26,631 bases of DNA from an uncultured Sphingobium sp. (GTDB lineage: Bacteria > Pseudomonadota > Alphaproteobacteria > Sphingomonadales > Sphingomonadaceae), in assembly GCA_946885845.1 (NCBI GenBank), contig CAMPHJ010000026.1:1-26631 (forward strand), given 5' to 3'. Position 1 is the stretch's first letter. Every line of letters begins with the position of its first letter. Shown in pieces: positions 16,188-25,702 of this stretch. Below the pieces are notes generated by a model. That model was given only the letters and a program-made list of their open reading frames with translations. It searched no databases and was not told the DNA's origin. The position numbers and the translations under genes were made by a program.

Positions 16188-17258
16188 TTAAGCCGCCCGC
16201 AAACGCCCGCCGCTCAACACCGTCGCCAGCCCCGGCCAGGCACGGGTCAGCATCGACCCCAGCAGCAACACCGCGATGAGCACGATCAGCGGTTGCCCGA
16301 TCAGATAGGCCGGATAAAGCGGCGACCCCAGCTTCCCGAACAACGCGCCCAGAACAGGTCCCCCCAGCCAGATCAGGATCAGGTGCGAACAAAATAGGAA
16401 AAAGGCAAAGGGTTCGATCCGCAACAGCATGTCCCGCAACGGCCCGCCCGCCAGCGCCCATGACAGGCGCCAGAAACAGGTGGCGGCGGCGACCCGAACC
16501 GCCAGGTCGATCATCCCGACCCCCAGCCCCGTGCCCGGCACGACTTTAAGCGAAAAATAGAGCTGCACCGCCATCAGGGCCAGGAACGGCGTTGCCGCCA
16601 TGGGCCAGGAAAACGCCGCGACACGCTCTGCCAGGCCGCTCCTGCGCGCCATCATGCCAATGACAAAGAAGAACAGGATCGCAGGCCGCATCAGGATCGG
16701 CGGCCCCCACCCCATCACTTGCGTCAGTGCGGCCACCCCCGCGACCACCATCAGCATCCTGCCGGGCATTCGGACCAGCAGGGGCGCGGCGACCATGCAC
16801 AGGAACAGGTCGCGCAGGAACGGCATCTGCACATTGATGTCGGGATTGCGGCTGACAATGAACAATTCCTGCACCAGCCATTCCAACGACACCGGCACCG
16901 GCGCTTGCAGGTGCAGCAGCACCGCTGTCCCCGACACGAACAAGATGGCGATGGCGTTCCACAGGACCATCGGCAGCAATATGGTCCGCGCCTTGCGCGC
17001 GACATGGCGCGGCCAGTTCAGCGTCTGCGACGACCCGCTGGCCAGCCAGCCGGAAATCACGCCCAGCAGCGGCACGGCGCTGCGCCCGAAAATCTCCATC
17101 AGCAGCCAGCGCAGATTTTCCTGGGGCGTTCCCTTGGCGATTTCCAGGTCATGGCCGTTCAGGCCGGTCCACGCGTGAACATAGACCACACCCAATATGC
17201 AGATGACGCGGGCGATGGAAATCGCGTCGGATCGGCGCGTCGCGTCGGCGTTCTTCAT
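16188..17258 (-). CDS. Acyltransferase-3 family membrane protein
   Basis: The 356-residue inner-membrane protein has about ten hydrophobic helices and the Acyl_transf_3 (OafA/YrhL) N-terminal pattern: an Arg17 and His28 in the first helix (AISIARVICILGVVYVHAW). FGRSAVPLLGVISGWL and FFFVIGMMARR follow. Members transfer acetyl or other acyl groups to sugars of surface polysaccharides, or make modified glucans; the acceptor here is unknown and no polysaccharide genes are next to it. The ATG at 17258 is preferred because the family homology begins just after it; a GTG at 17291 would give 367 residues but lacks a ribosome binding site. It is convergent with the YhbW-like gene and divergent from the HerA-like gene. 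The 211 bases between the two divergent starts show no clear site. Confidence 0.87.
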   Translation of the reverse strand: MKNADATRRSDAISIARVICILGVVYVHAWTGLNGHDLEIAKGTPQENLRWLLMEIFGRSAVPLLGVISGWLASGSSQTLNWPRHVARKARTILLPMVLWNAIAILFVSGTAVLLHLQAPVPVSLEWLVQELFIVSRNPDINVQMPFLRDLFLCMVAAPLLVRMPGRMLMVVAGVAALTQVMGWGPPILMRPAILFFFVIGMMARRSGLAERVAAFSWPMAATPFLALMAVQLYFSLKVVPGTGLGVGMIDLAVRVAAATCFWRLSWALAGGPLRDMLLRIEPFAFFLFCSHLILIWLGGPVLGALFGKLGSPLYPAYLIGQPLIVLIAVLLLGSMLTRAWPGLATVLSGGRLRAA

Positions 17259-17469
17259 GTCCCGCAAGCAGATATCCTGTCCAGACGCCACATAAGGGCA
17301 AGGCTTCGCCGGGACGAGATATGGTCACTGCAACGCGCGCGCCCCGCCAAATCGTCAAACAGAGCCGGGATCGCGCCGGGTCGCGGCGATAAGCATATTC
17401 TTTACCACTATCAGGCTAGAAATTCGCGGGGACCGCCCGAATCTTAGCCGGTGGTGCGAGGGAGCGCTT

Positions 17470-19128
17470 ATGAGCCATATGCCGACAGCAGCCGAATTTA
17501 CCGAGGCTCAATCGCAACTGACAGCCGCGCTGCCCACCGGCATCGGTGAAGTTTTCCAGATCGCCGGCTCCAGTTCCAAGGTGCTGATGGACGCCGCCAC
17601 CCTGCGCACCCTCGCCCAGGACAGCGACCCCTGCATCGCCATGGCCGGGCAAGTGGGCAGCCAGCTGAAAATGCGCGTCGGCGCGACCTGGCTGATCGCC
17701 AGCGTGCGATCGATGGCCCTCGACCGGCAAAATAGCGGCCTCATCGTCGCCGACATCGACTTTCTGGGCGAAGGCGATCAGGAACCGCAGACAGGCCGCA
17801 TCTGCCGCTTTCGCCGGGGCGTCACCCACTATCCCCCGCCCGGCACCGAAATCTTCCCGCTTTGCAGCGAGGACATGCGCCAGATCTACGCCGCCGACGA
17901 CCGCCCCCATGTGCAGATCGGCACCGTATTCCCGACGGCGGACACGCGCGCCGCGCTCTATGTCGATGCGATGCTGGGCAAGCATTTCGCGCTTCTGGGA
18001 TCGACCGGCACCGGTAAATCCACCAGCGCCGCGCTGATCCTGCATCGCATCTGCGACCTGTCGCCTGAAGGTCATATCGTCATGATCGACCCGCACGGCG
18101 AATATGGCGCGGCCTTTGCGCACAATGGCGCGGTGTTCGATATCGGCAACCTGGCCCTGCCCTACTGGCTGATGAATTTCGAAGAACATTGCGAAGTGTT
18201 CGTGACATCGACCGGTTCCGACCGCACGGTCGATTGCGACATCCTCGCCAAATGCCTGCTCGCCGCCCGGCAAAAGAACCGGCTGGCGGAAAGCCTGGGT
18301 CGCCTGACCGTGGATTCGCCCATCCCCTATCTGCTGTCCGACCTCACCAACATCCTTCAGAATGAGATGGGGAAACTGGACAAGGGCACCGGCGCGCTCC
18401 CCTATATGCGGCTCAAGACCAAGATCGACGAGATCAAGACGGACCCGCGCTACAGCTTCATGTTTTCCGGCATGCTGGTCGCCGATACGATGCAGGAATT
18501 CATCGCCAAGATTTTCCGTATGCCTTCGAATGGCAAGCCCATTTCCATCATCGACGTGTCGGCCATGCCATCGGACATCACCTCCACCGTCGTATCAGTG
18601 CTGTCGCGGCTGGTGTTCGACTATGCCATCTGGGCGCGTGACGAACCGCAACGCCCGCTGCTGCTGGTCTGTGAAGAAGCGCACCGCTACATCCCCAGCT
18701 CCACCACCGGAAAAGGCCAGGCCGTACGCCGCATCCTGGAACGGATCGCGAAGGAAGGCCGCAAATATGGCGTATCGCTGGGCCTGATCACGCAGCGCCC
18801 GTCCGACCTTGCCGAAGGCGTGCTGTCGCAATGCGGCACCATCATTTCCATGCGCCTGAACAACGACCGGGACCAGGCCTTCGTGAAAGCGGCCATGCCC
18901 GAAGGCGCGCGCGGCTTCCTCGATTCCATCCCCGCGCTGCGTAATCGGGAGGCGATCATCTGCGGCGAAGGCGTCGCCGTGCCCATCCGCGTGGCGCTCG
19001 ACAATCTGGAAGCAGAACGCCGCCCCGCGTCCGGCGACCCCAGCTTTACCCAGCAATGGCGTCAAACCGGCGGCGAAGCGGACATATTGGATCGCACCAT
19101 CACCCGCTGGCGCAGCCAGGGGCGCTGA
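17470..19128 (+). CDS. HerA/DUF87-type hexameric ATPase
   Basis: This 552-residue ATPase belongs to the HerA/FtsK superfamily (DUF87). An N-terminal beta-rich HAS-barrel-like part (about 20-110) is followed by the Walker A loop GSTGTGKST (177-185), DPHGEYGAAF, the Walker B segment LLLVCEEAH (397-405), and a late GLITQRPSDLAEGVLSQCGTI segment with a conserved Gln-Arg motor motif. Archaeal HerA pairs with NurA nuclease in DNA end resection, and some bacterial forms pair with SIR2 or DUF4297 effectors in phage defence. No nuclease or effector is next to this copy, so it is more likely a stand-alone housekeeping helicase-like motor. GAGGGAG lies upstream of the ATG. The gene is convergent with the MATE gene, with 15 bases between stops. 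Confidence 0.88.
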   Translation: MSHMPTAAEFTEAQSQLTAALPTGIGEVFQIAGSSSKVLMDAATLRTLAQDSDPCIAMAGQVGSQLKMRVGATWLIASVRSMALDRQNSGLIVADIDFLGEGDQEPQTGRICRFRRGVTHYPPPGTEIFPLCSEDMRQIYAADDRPHVQIGTVFPTADTRAALYVDAMLGKHFALLGSTGTGKSTSAALILHRICDLSPEGHIVMIDPHGEYGAAFAHNGAVFDIGNLALPYWLMNFEEHCEVFVTSTGSDRTVDCDILAKCLLAARQKNRLAESLGRLTVDSPIPYLLSDLTNILQNEMGKLDKGTGALPYMRLKTKIDEIKTDPRYSFMFSGMLVADTMQEFIAKIFRMPSNGKPISIIDVSAMPSDITSTVVSVLSRLVFDYAIWARDEPQRPLLLVCEEAHRYIPSSTTGKGQAVRRILERIAKEGRKYGVSLGLITQRPSDLAEGVLSQCGTIISMRLNNDRDQAFVKAAMPEGARGFLDSIPALRNREAIICGEGVAVPIRVALDNLEAERRPASGDPSFTQQWRQTGGEADILDRTITRWRSQGR

Positions 19129-19143
19129 TCGCGCGCCGACGGA

Positions 19144-20586
19144 TCAGCCGACCGGCGCGATCCGACCGGTCGCTTCCGCTTCGGAATTGACGCTTTCCAC
19201 ACATTCTTCCCGGCTGGGCGGAATGACCAGCTTCGCCTTGCGCCAGGCACCGCTATAATAGGAATAGGCGGCCAGCACCAACGCGGTCAGCGATCCCGCC
19301 GGATAGCTCCACCACAATGCATCTGGCCCCAGATAGGGGTAGGCCAGCAGGTAAAATCCCAACCGTGCCCCGAACAGGGAAATGATCATGATGACCAGCG
19401 GCCTGACCACCACGCCATTGGCGCGCATGATCCCGAAATAGATCATCGCCCCGCCGAACAGGATGAAGCTCCAGCTGGAAATCAGCTGCATGCGCCACGC
19501 CAGCGGAATTGCCGCGCTGTCACTGCCCAGGAACAGGGCCAGCAGCGGATGGTGAAACCACAGCATCAATGCGACCATCAGCCCGGTAAAGCCCACCAGA
19601 TAGGCCAGGCCATAGCCCGTGATCTTGCCGATCCGGTCCCATCGCCCGGCCCCCATATTCTGCGCGGCCATGGCGCTGACCGCGCCGCCAATCGCCATGG
19701 CGGGCATCTGCAGATAGGACCATAGCTGTTGCGCCGCTCCATAAGCCGCCGTCGCCAGCAATCCTTCCCGATTGACCAGGCCAATCATCACCAGCCCCGC
19801 AACCGACGCGACGATCATCTGCAATCCCATGGGCAGGCCCTTGCCGATCAATACCCGCAATTGCGGCATTGTGGGACGCAGATATCCCCATTCGCCGCCT
19901 TTCAACCGCAACGGCAGATCGCGGCGGTAGATGAAGATCACCAGCGATATGAAACTTATCACACCCGCAATCGCGGTTGCCGCCGCCGAACCGGCTATCC
20001 CCAGCGCCGGTGCGGGACCCAGGCCCAGGATCAGCACCGGGTTCAGCACCAGGTCCAGTCCGACATTCAGCAGCATGAAGTAAAATGGCGTGCGCGCGTC
20101 GCCGGTGCCGCGCACCCCCATGGTCATCATGACGCTCAACAGCGTCGCGGGCATGGAAACGAATATGACGCGCAAATAGGCCAGCGCCAGGTCGAACGCT
20201 TCGGGCGGCGTGGACAAAAGGCGCAGCATCGCGGGCGCACCGATCCACCCGGCAGCCGCGACCAGCAGGGAAAATATGAAGCAAAAGCCCATGGCCGAAC
20301 CGAATGCGCGTCGGGCGGCGTCCATGTCCCTGGCCCCGGCGGCCTGGGCGATCAGCACCGTCGACGCCATGCCAAAGCCAAAGACGATGGAAAACATCAG
20401 GAACATGATCAGGTTGGCGTTGGCCGTCGCCGCCACCGCCTGTTCGCCCAGGAAACGGCCAACCCAGATGGTGTTGATCGACCCGTTGAGCGACTGGAGA
20501 ATGTTCGACCCCAAAGTGGGCAGGCCAAAGAGTAACAGGGCCGATCCGATCGGCCCTTGCGTCAAATCCCTTTGGTCAGCCGCCAC
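19144..20586 (-). CDS. MATE family multidrug or metabolite exporter
   Basis: The 480-residue inner-membrane protein has twelve hydrophobic helices in two similar halves, as in MATE transporters, which use Na+ or H+ gradients to expel cationic drugs or metabolites. Typical pieces are LTQGPIGSALLLFGLPTLGSNILQ near the start, MMTMGVRGTGDARTPF, LVLNPVLILGLGPAPALGIAGSAAATA and SAMAAQNMGAGRWDRIGK. The start is GTG, with an AAGGGG purine stretch 9 bases upstream. The C-terminal tail (SREECVESVNSEAEATGR) is cytoplasmic. It follows valS on the same strand but a strong terminator stands between them, so it should have its own promoter. The substrate is unknown. Confidence 0.92.
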   Translation of the reverse strand: MAADQRDLTQGPIGSALLLFGLPTLGSNILQSLNGSINTIWVGRFLGEQAVAATANANLIMFLMFSIVFGFGMASTVLIAQAAGARDMDAARRAFGSAMGFCFIFSLLVAAAGWIGAPAMLRLLSTPPEAFDLALAYLRVIFVSMPATLLSVMMTMGVRGTGDARTPFYFMLLNVGLDLVLNPVLILGLGPAPALGIAGSAAATAIAGVISFISLVIFIYRRDLPLRLKGGEWGYLRPTMPQLRVLIGKGLPMGLQMIVASVAGLVMIGLVNREGLLATAAYGAAQQLWSYLQMPAMAIGGAVSAMAAQNMGAGRWDRIGKITGYGLAYLVGFTGLMVALMLWFHHPLLALFLGSDSAAIPLAWRMQLISSWSFILFGGAMIYFGIMRANGVVVRPLVIMIISLFGARLGFYLLAYPYLGPDALWWSYPAGSLTALVLAAYSYYSGAWRKAKLVIPPSREECVESVNSEAEATGRIAPVG

Positions 20587-20622
20587 TCCTGATCCCCTTC
20601 TCTGCTGACTCGGAAAATGCGG

Positions 20623-20676
20623 AAAACGAAAGAAAATAGAGCATTATCCGATCCGCTATGATCGGATAATGCTCTA
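20623..20676 (-). terminator. Strong hairpin with T-rich tract after valS
   Basis: A perfect 17-base inverted repeat (20637-20653 with 20660-20676) encloses a 6-base loop. Reading along the minus strand, the stem is followed by a T-rich tract (TTTTCTTTCGTTTT), so it fits a rho-independent terminator 23 bases beyond the valS stop. The stem sequence AGAGCATTATCCGATC also resembles a dispersed palindrome family I know from sphingomonads. Confidence 0.82.
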
Positions 20677-20699
20677 ACCCGTGATCCAAAAGTAGCGGA

Positions 20700-23612
20700 T
20701 CAGGCGAGGCGGTCCAGAGCAGCCTTCAACTTTTCCGCTTCCGCGGACTTTTCCGCATGATCTTCCCGCGCCTTGGCGACGGCTTCGGGCTTGGCCTTCT
20801 CGACAAAGGCCGGGTTCGACAACCGGCCGCCCAGCGCATCGCGCTCCTTTTCGGCAGCGGTCAGCGCCTTGGCCAGCCGCGCCTTTTCAGCGGCAATATC
20901 GATCACGCCTTCCAGCGGCAGGATGAACGTGGCCTCGTCCACCACGATCTGCGCCGCGCCACCCGCGACGCTTTCACCAAAGGCCAGGCTTTCCACCCGG
21001 CCCAGGCGCGCCAGCGCCGCGCCCTGCCGATCGATGCGGCGACGGGTTTCTTCCGACGCATCATGAACGACAACGGGCAGTTTCGCGCCGGGCGGCACGT
21101 TCAATTCGGTGCGGGCGGTGCGCATCGCGCTGATCAGGCGGATCAGCCAGTCGATTTCGGCCTGTGCCTCGCTGTCCACCGCATAAAGCGCCTGCGGCCA
21201 GCGCGCGACGATCAGGTCGCTGTCGCGCGCTTGGCCGGGTGCAGCCATCGCATGCCATAACTCTTCGGTAATGAAAGGCATGAAGGGGTGCAGCATGACC
21301 AATATCTGGTCGAACGCCCATCCGGCGACGGCACGGGTTTCCTCGTCCATCTGGCCTTTGCTGAGTTCGATGTACCAGTCGCAAAACTGGTCCCAGACGA
21401 AATGATAGATGGCGTTCGCCGCCGCGTCGAAACGCAGTTCGGTCATCGCTGTATCGATCGCCTGCACCGTCGAAACGGTCTCGGCAATGATCCAGCGGTT
21501 GACCGGCGCCTGCGCGGCGGGCGCTTCATGCGTGGCCGACGCCACGACCCCATTTGCCTGCAGGAAGCGCGCGGCGTTCCACAGCTTCGTCGCGAAGTTG
21601 CGATATCCCTCGACGCGCTTCTCATCCATCTTCACGTCGCGGCCCTGGCTTTCCATGGCGCTCATGAAGAAACGCAGCGCGTCCGCGCCGAACTTGTCGA
21701 TCAGGCCCAGCGGATCGACGACATTGCCCTTGGACTTGGACATTTTCTGCCCATCCGCCGCACGCACCAGCCCGTGAAGGTACAGCTTGCGCCACGGCAC
21801 ATCGCCCATGAACTCCATCCCCTGCATCGCCATCCGCGCATCCCAGAAAAACAGGATGTCGAACCCGGAAATCAGCAGGTCGTTGGGATAATGGCGCTCC
21901 AGCAAGCTCTGACCCGTTCGGGCTGAGCCTGTCGAAGCCTCTTCCTTTTCTTCGGAAGATAAAGGTGGCCCTTCGACAAGCTCAGGGCGAACGGACGTTG
22001 CGCCCTCCGGCCAGCCCAGCGTGCCGAAAGGCCACAGCGCTGAAGAAAACCAGGTGTCGAGCACATCTGGATCGCGGAAGATGACAGCACGTCTAGGGTC
22101 ATATTCATATCCCGATGCCTCTTCCCAAGAACTCGCCACCACAATCTCGACATCAGGATCATATGTGGCGCGCGCTTGAGCGAGCATCTCTTCTTCAGTC
22201 TCGGCGACGAAAATCAGATCCCGCGATCCGGGCATGATGGCATGTTCATTGACATGCGGCCCAAACCAAGCCGGAATCCGATGCCCCCACCACAGCTGCC
22301 GCGACACGCACCAGGGCTGGATATTCTCCATCCAGTTGAAGAAGGTCTTTTCCCACGTCTTGGGGACGATATCGATCCGCCCGTCGCGCACCGCCTGCAT
22401 TGGCGCGACCGCCAGCTTTTCCGCGTCGACATACCATTGATCGGTCAGCCACGGTTCGATCACCACGCCGGATCGGTCGCCGAACGGCGTCTGGATCGTG
22501 CGCGGCTCGGCGTCGGACAGGACTTCCTCGCCGTCCTTGTTCTTCGACACATGCGGCACCAGCAGGCCCAGCGCCTTCATCTCCGCGACGACCAGTTCGC
22601 GCGCGCCATCCACGCCATCCCGGCGGAATCGATGCAGCCCGACGAACCGTTCCGGGATTAAACCGTCCGATGTTTGAACCACATTGGCGTCGGCATCCAG
22701 CATGTTGAGCATGTCCGCCGCGCGGAAACCCGCCCGCTTACCCACTTCAAAGTCGTTGAAATCATGCCCCGGCGTAATCTTGACCGCGCCTGATCCCAAT
22801 TCCGGGTCGGCATGTTCGTCGGCCACGATCTTGAACCGCCGTCCGGTGATCGGCTGCAAGATGTCCTTGCCGATCACATCCCTGTAGCGCGGATCGTCGG
22901 GATGCACCGCGACCGCCATGTCCGCCAGCATCGTTTCAGGCCGCGTCGTCGCCACAACAATATGATCCGCGCCATCGGCCAGCGTCACGCCGTCCGCCAG
23001 CGGATAACGGAAATGCCAGAATCCGCCTTTCACTTCCTGGGTCTCGACCTCCAGATCGGAAATTGCCGACCGGAAACGCGGGTCCCAATTCACCAGCCGC
23101 TTGTCGCGATACAGCAGCCCGCGCTTGTGCAGTTCGACAAACACCTTGATGACGGCCTTCGAAAAACCCTCATCCATGGTGAAGCGTTCATTGGCCCAGT
23201 CCATCGAACAGCCCAGCCGCCGCAGCTGGCGCGTGATCGCGCCGCCGCTTTCGGCCTTCCACTCCCACACCTTTTCGATGAACTGCTCACGGCTGTAATT
23301 GGTGCGCTTGTCCTGCTGCGCCTCCATCTGCCGTTCGACCACCATCTGCGTCGCGATGCCCGCATGGTCGGTGCCCACCACCCACAGGGCATCCTTGCCA
23401 CGCAGCCGCTCATAGCGGATGACGATGTCCTGCAACGTATTGTCCAGCGCATGGCCGATATGCAGTGATCCGGTCACGTTCGGCGGCGGGTTGACGATGG
23501 TAAAGGGTTCCGCGTCCGGCCGTTCCGGGCGGAACAGCCCATTTTCTTCCCAATGGGCGTACCAGCGGGCTTCGATTTCGGCGGGGTCGAATGTCTTGGG
23601 CAGTTCGGTCAT
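20700..23612 (-). CDS. valS: Valyl-tRNA synthetase with an inserted repeat-derived segment
   Basis: ValS charges tRNA-Val with valine and is essential. The 970-residue class Ia enzyme has the HIGH motif at 51-54 (SLHIGHA), the CP1 editing domain with [19 protein letters not shown], the [16 protein letters not shown] core segment, the KMSKS motif at 623-627 and a C-terminal coiled-coil arm (about 900-970) that grips tRNA. Residues about 538-569 interrupt the core after TLGWPE: they contain SVRPELVEG and [10 protein letters not shown], peptide signatures of a dispersed palindromic DNA repeat, and are absent from ordinary ValS. The frame is kept on both sides, so the enzyme is probably active. 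The ribosome binding site before the ATG is weak. It follows popZ after 102 bases. Confidence 0.97.
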   Translation of the reverse strand: MTELPKTFDPAEIEARWYAHWEENGLFRPERPDAEPFTIVNPPPNVTGSLHIGHALDNTLQDIVIRYERLRGKDALWVVGTDHAGIATQMVVERQMEAQQDKRTNYSREQFIEKVWEWKAESGGAITRQLRRLGCSMDWANERFTMDEGFSKAVIKVFVELHKRGLLYRDKRLVNWDPRFRSAISDLEVETQEVKGGFWHFRYPLADGVTLADGADHIVVATTRPETMLADMAVAVHPDDPRYRDVIGKDILQPITGRRFKIVADEHADPELGSGAVKITPGHDFNDFEVGKRAGFRAADMLNMLDADANVVQTSDGLIPERFVGLHRFRRDGVDGARELVVAEMKALGLLVPHVSKNKDGEEVLSDAEPRTIQTPFGDRSGVVIEPWLTDQWYVDAEKLAVAPMQAVRDGRIDIVPKTWEKTFFNWMENIQPWCVSRQLWWGHRIPAWFGPHVNEHAIMPGSRDLIFVAETEEEMLAQARATYDPDVEIVVASSWEEASGYEYDPRRAVIFRDPDVLDTWFSSALWPFGTLGWPEGATSVRPELVEGPPLSSEEKEEASTGSARTGQSLLERHYPNDLLISGFDILFFWDARMAMQGMEFMGDVPWRKLYLHGLVRAADGQKMSKSKGNVVDPLGLIDKFGADALRFFMSAMESQGRDVKMDEKRVEGYRNFATKLWNAARFLQANGVVASATHEAPAAQAPVNRWIIAETVSTVQAIDTAMTELRFDAAANAIYHFVWDQFCDWYIELSKGQMDEETRAVAGWAFDQILVMLHPFMPFITEELWHAMAAPGQARDSDLIVARWPQALYAVDSEAQAEIDWLIRLISAMRTARTELNVPPGAKLPVVVHDASEETRRRIDRQGAALARLGRVESLAFGESVAGGAAQIVVDEATFILPLEGVIDIAAEKARLAKALTAAEKERDALGGRLSNPAFVEKAKPEAVAKAREDHAEKSAEAEKLKAALDRLA
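21914..21994. repeat. Dispersed palindromic repeat inserted in frame in valS
   Basis: The arms 21914-21939 and 21969-21994 are inverted copies matching at 21 of 26 positions (core GCTGAGCCTGTCGAAG against CTTCGACAAGCTCAGG). They enclose a 29-base centre that holds its own CTTCC/GGAAG hairpin. Its six frames give [24 protein letters not shown] and [10 protein letters not shown], which are well-known repeat signatures in sphingomonad genomes. It lies wholly inside the valS coding sequence. Confidence 0.85.
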
Positions 23613-23714
23613 GATCGCGCTTTAGCGTCTGCGGCAGGGCGCGCAAGGCGTCCGCCGCCTTCCCATGTCCGATAGCGTGTGATTAGGCCGCAAACTGCAT
23701 GGCTCCACCCGCCT

Positions 23715-24173
23715 TTAACGAGCGGTGATGCGCGCAATTTCCTTGGCGACCATATCCTGCACCAACGCAGGCAGCCGCGCGTCGAGCCATTCCTTCAGCA
23801 TCGGCTTCAGCATCGACCGGACCAGCCCGTCCAGCGTATTATCGTCGCCTTCCCTTGGCGTCACGATCAGGGACGACAGCGCGGACAGCGAATGGCGCGC
23901 CGCGACTTCGCTCTCGACCGACAGGATGGAACTATCCTCCTGCGCCGCCGGCTCGGCAGCCGCGTTGGAAACGACAGGCGCGGGCGTCGGCTCTTCCACA
24001 TCAGCCTCGTCGGTCAGTTCCAGCACTTCTTCGGCGGCTGGCTGATCGACCGGGGCCTGCTTCGCCTCGGACCGGCCACGGCGCGAAACGGTCTGCGCCG
24101 CCTCCTCGCCCTCTTCGGCGATGATCCGCTTGATGGACGAAAGGATGTCCTCCATCGAGGGTTCCTTGCTCAT
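23715..24173 (-). CDS. popZ: PopZ-family polar organising protein (DUF2497)
   Basis: PopZ forms a polymeric hub at the cell pole that anchors the chromosome partition machinery and cell-cycle signalling proteins in alphaproteobacteria. The 152-residue product has the conserved N-terminal helix (SMEDILSSIKRIIAEE, 6-21), a long acidic and proline/alanine-rich linker (about 25-95), and C-terminal helices with LDGLVRSMLKPMLKEWLD and LPALVQDMVAKEIARI that drive self-assembly. This matches DUF2497 in order and size, with a linker like that of Caulobacter PopZ. The ATG at 24173 is preferred over a TTG four codons upstream. It lies 27 bases after tolC and before valS, a neighbourhood seen in other alphaproteobacteria. 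The function is by family inference. Confidence 0.88.
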   Translation of the reverse strand: MSKEPSMEDILSSIKRIIAEEGEEAAQTVSRRGRSEAKQAPVDQPAAEEVLELTDEADVEEPTPAPVVSNAAAEPAAQEDSSILSVESEVAARHSLSALSSLIVTPREGDDNTLDGLVRSMLKPMLKEWLDARLPALVQDMVAKEIARITAR

Positions 24174-24200
24174 GTCGCCCACCAATTATCCCCGATCATT

Positions 24201-25688
24201 CTAAGGTTGCTGCGCCAGGCCAGCTGGCACATTGGCATTTTGTGCTGGCGTGTCAACGGTTCGCGTCGCCTGGGGTTGCGGGGCGCGGTCGAAATCCCAA
24301 TCGAACCATTTGTCATCGACCCGCTCATAATTGACCAGCGGATCGTACAGCGCGCCAGTGTCAAAGCTGAGGTCGTCCGCTTCCGCATGTCCCATCGCCG
24401 CCAGCAGGCTGAAGCCCGCGACATAGGCGTTGCGCCGGGCGGACACCAACTGCACCTTGGCGTTCAGCGCTTCCTGCTCTGCATCCAATATGTCCAGGAT
24501 CGTGCGGCTGCCGACGGAATTTTCCGCCCGCACGCCTTCCAACGAAAGGCTCGCCGCTTCGACCGCCTTCTGGTTGGACTGGATCGTCTGCAGCGACGCC
24601 TGCCAACTGGCAAAGGCCGACCGCGTCTGGGCGATCACACCGCGCTCGACCTCGATCTCCTGCTCCATCGCCTGCGACTGCAACGCCTGGCTCTGCCGCA
24701 CCTGTGCCGCGGGACGCCCGCCCTGATACAGCGGAATATTCAACTGCACGCCCGCCGCCGCCTGCTTGTTCACTTGCGGACCGACACCGGGGTTGCCCAT
24801 CTGGTCCAGATAATCCTGCGTATTCAGGAAATTGGTATAGCCAGCGGTCGAAAAAGCGGACAGCTTGGGCAGCGCCCCCGCCTTGGCGACACGGACGTCA
24901 TATCCTGCCGCCTCCCTCGCCTTGTTCGCTGCGGCAATGTCAGGATTGTCCCGCAGCGCCACCGCAACGGCATCATTGGGCGAAGCAGGCAGGCCGGGCA
25001 AAGGCGGCGGCGGCTCCAGTTCGACCGGCACATCCCCGACCAACGCGATGTAATTTTCACGGCTGGTGATCAGATTAGCCTCTGCAATCTGCAAATCCGA
25101 CCGGGCGAGCGCCAGCCGGGATTCGGACTGCGCCACGTCGGTCCGGGTCAGGTCGCCGACCTCGAACCGATCGTTCGTCGCCTGCAAATTGACGTCCAGC
25201 ACATTCACATTCGCCCGGTTGAGCGAAACAATGGCGCTGTCGCGGATCACGTCCATATAGGCGCCGACCACCTGAGAGAAAATCGACGCCTCGGTCCCCC
25301 GCAAATTGGCTCGGCCCGCTTCCACGCGCGTCTTCGCGGCCTTGACGCCGTTGCGCACCGCGCCGCCGGCATAGATCGGGACGGTCAACTGAGCGTTGGC
25401 GCTGACCGTGCGCTGGGGTGACGTAAAGCTGATCGTGGGCTTCAATATGCTTTCGGAATAGCTGCCCGTCGCCTCCAGCGCGGGACGCCCGTCCGCCTTG
25501 CGGATCGGCACATTCTCATCATTGGCGCGCTGTTCCGCCCGCGCGCCGGTCAATGTGGGGTTCGATCGATAGGCCTTGGCCAGCGCGCCCTGCAGCGTTT
25601 CAGCCCCGACCGCGACCGGCATGGCGCATGACGCCAGCAGCAAAAGCGCCGGGCCGGTTCGCCGTGGAAAGACCTGCCGTGCTGTCAT
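24201..25688 (-). CDS. tolC: TolC-family outer-membrane export channel
   Basis: The 495-residue protein is an outer-membrane channel of the TolC family, which forms trimers linking inner-membrane pumps or type I secretion systems to the outside. A signal peptide (1-29, ending VGA) precedes ETLQGALAKAYRSNPTL, the usual mature N-terminus. Two OEP repeats follow, with the coiled-coil and beta-strand elements YSESILKPTISFTSPQRTV, QLTVPIYAGGAVRNGVKAAK and, in the second half, QLNIPLYQGGRPAAQVRQS. The last 60 residues form a polar, proline-rich tail. CAGGGG lies 4 bases before the ATG. It is 14 bases after the pcm-like gene, so they are probably cotranscribed. No dedicated pump genes are adjacent. 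Confidence 0.94.
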   Translation of the reverse strand: MTARQVFPRRTGPALLLLASCAMPVAVGAETLQGALAKAYRSNPTLTGARAEQRANDENVPIRKADGRPALEATGSYSESILKPTISFTSPQRTVSANAQLTVPIYAGGAVRNGVKAAKTRVEAGRANLRGTEASIFSQVVGAYMDVIRDSAIVSLNRANVNVLDVNLQATNDRFEVGDLTRTDVAQSESRLALARSDLQIAEANLITSRENYIALVGDVPVELEPPPPLPGLPASPNDAVAVALRDNPDIAAANKAREAAGYDVRVAKAGALPKLSAFSTAGYTNFLNTQDYLDQMGNPGVGPQVNKQAAAGVQLNIPLYQGGRPAAQVRQSQALQSQAMEQEIEVERGVIAQTRSAFASWQASLQTIQSNQKAVEAASLSLEGVRAENSVGSRTILDILDAEQEALNAKVQLVSARRNAYVAGFSLLAAMGHAEADDLSFDTGALYDPLVNYERVDDKWFDWDFDRAPQPQATRTVDTPAQNANVPAGLAQQP

Positions 25689-25702
25689 GAACCCCTGACC
25701 TG

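Noticed and set aside
17470..19128. HerA-like gene as part of a phage-defence pair
   Set aside because: No SIR2, DUF4297, NurA or other effector gene lies next to it, so there is no support in this window.
19127..19162. GATCGCGC / GCGCGATC inverted repeat between the convergent HerA-like and MATE genes
   Set aside because: The stem is only 8 bases with a 20-base loop and no T-run, and it overlaps coding sequence; too weak to call a terminator.
23679..25421. Long plus-strand open frame (580 codons) over popZ and tolC
   Set aside because: It is an antisense shadow; the minus strand encodes recognisable PopZ and TolC proteins.
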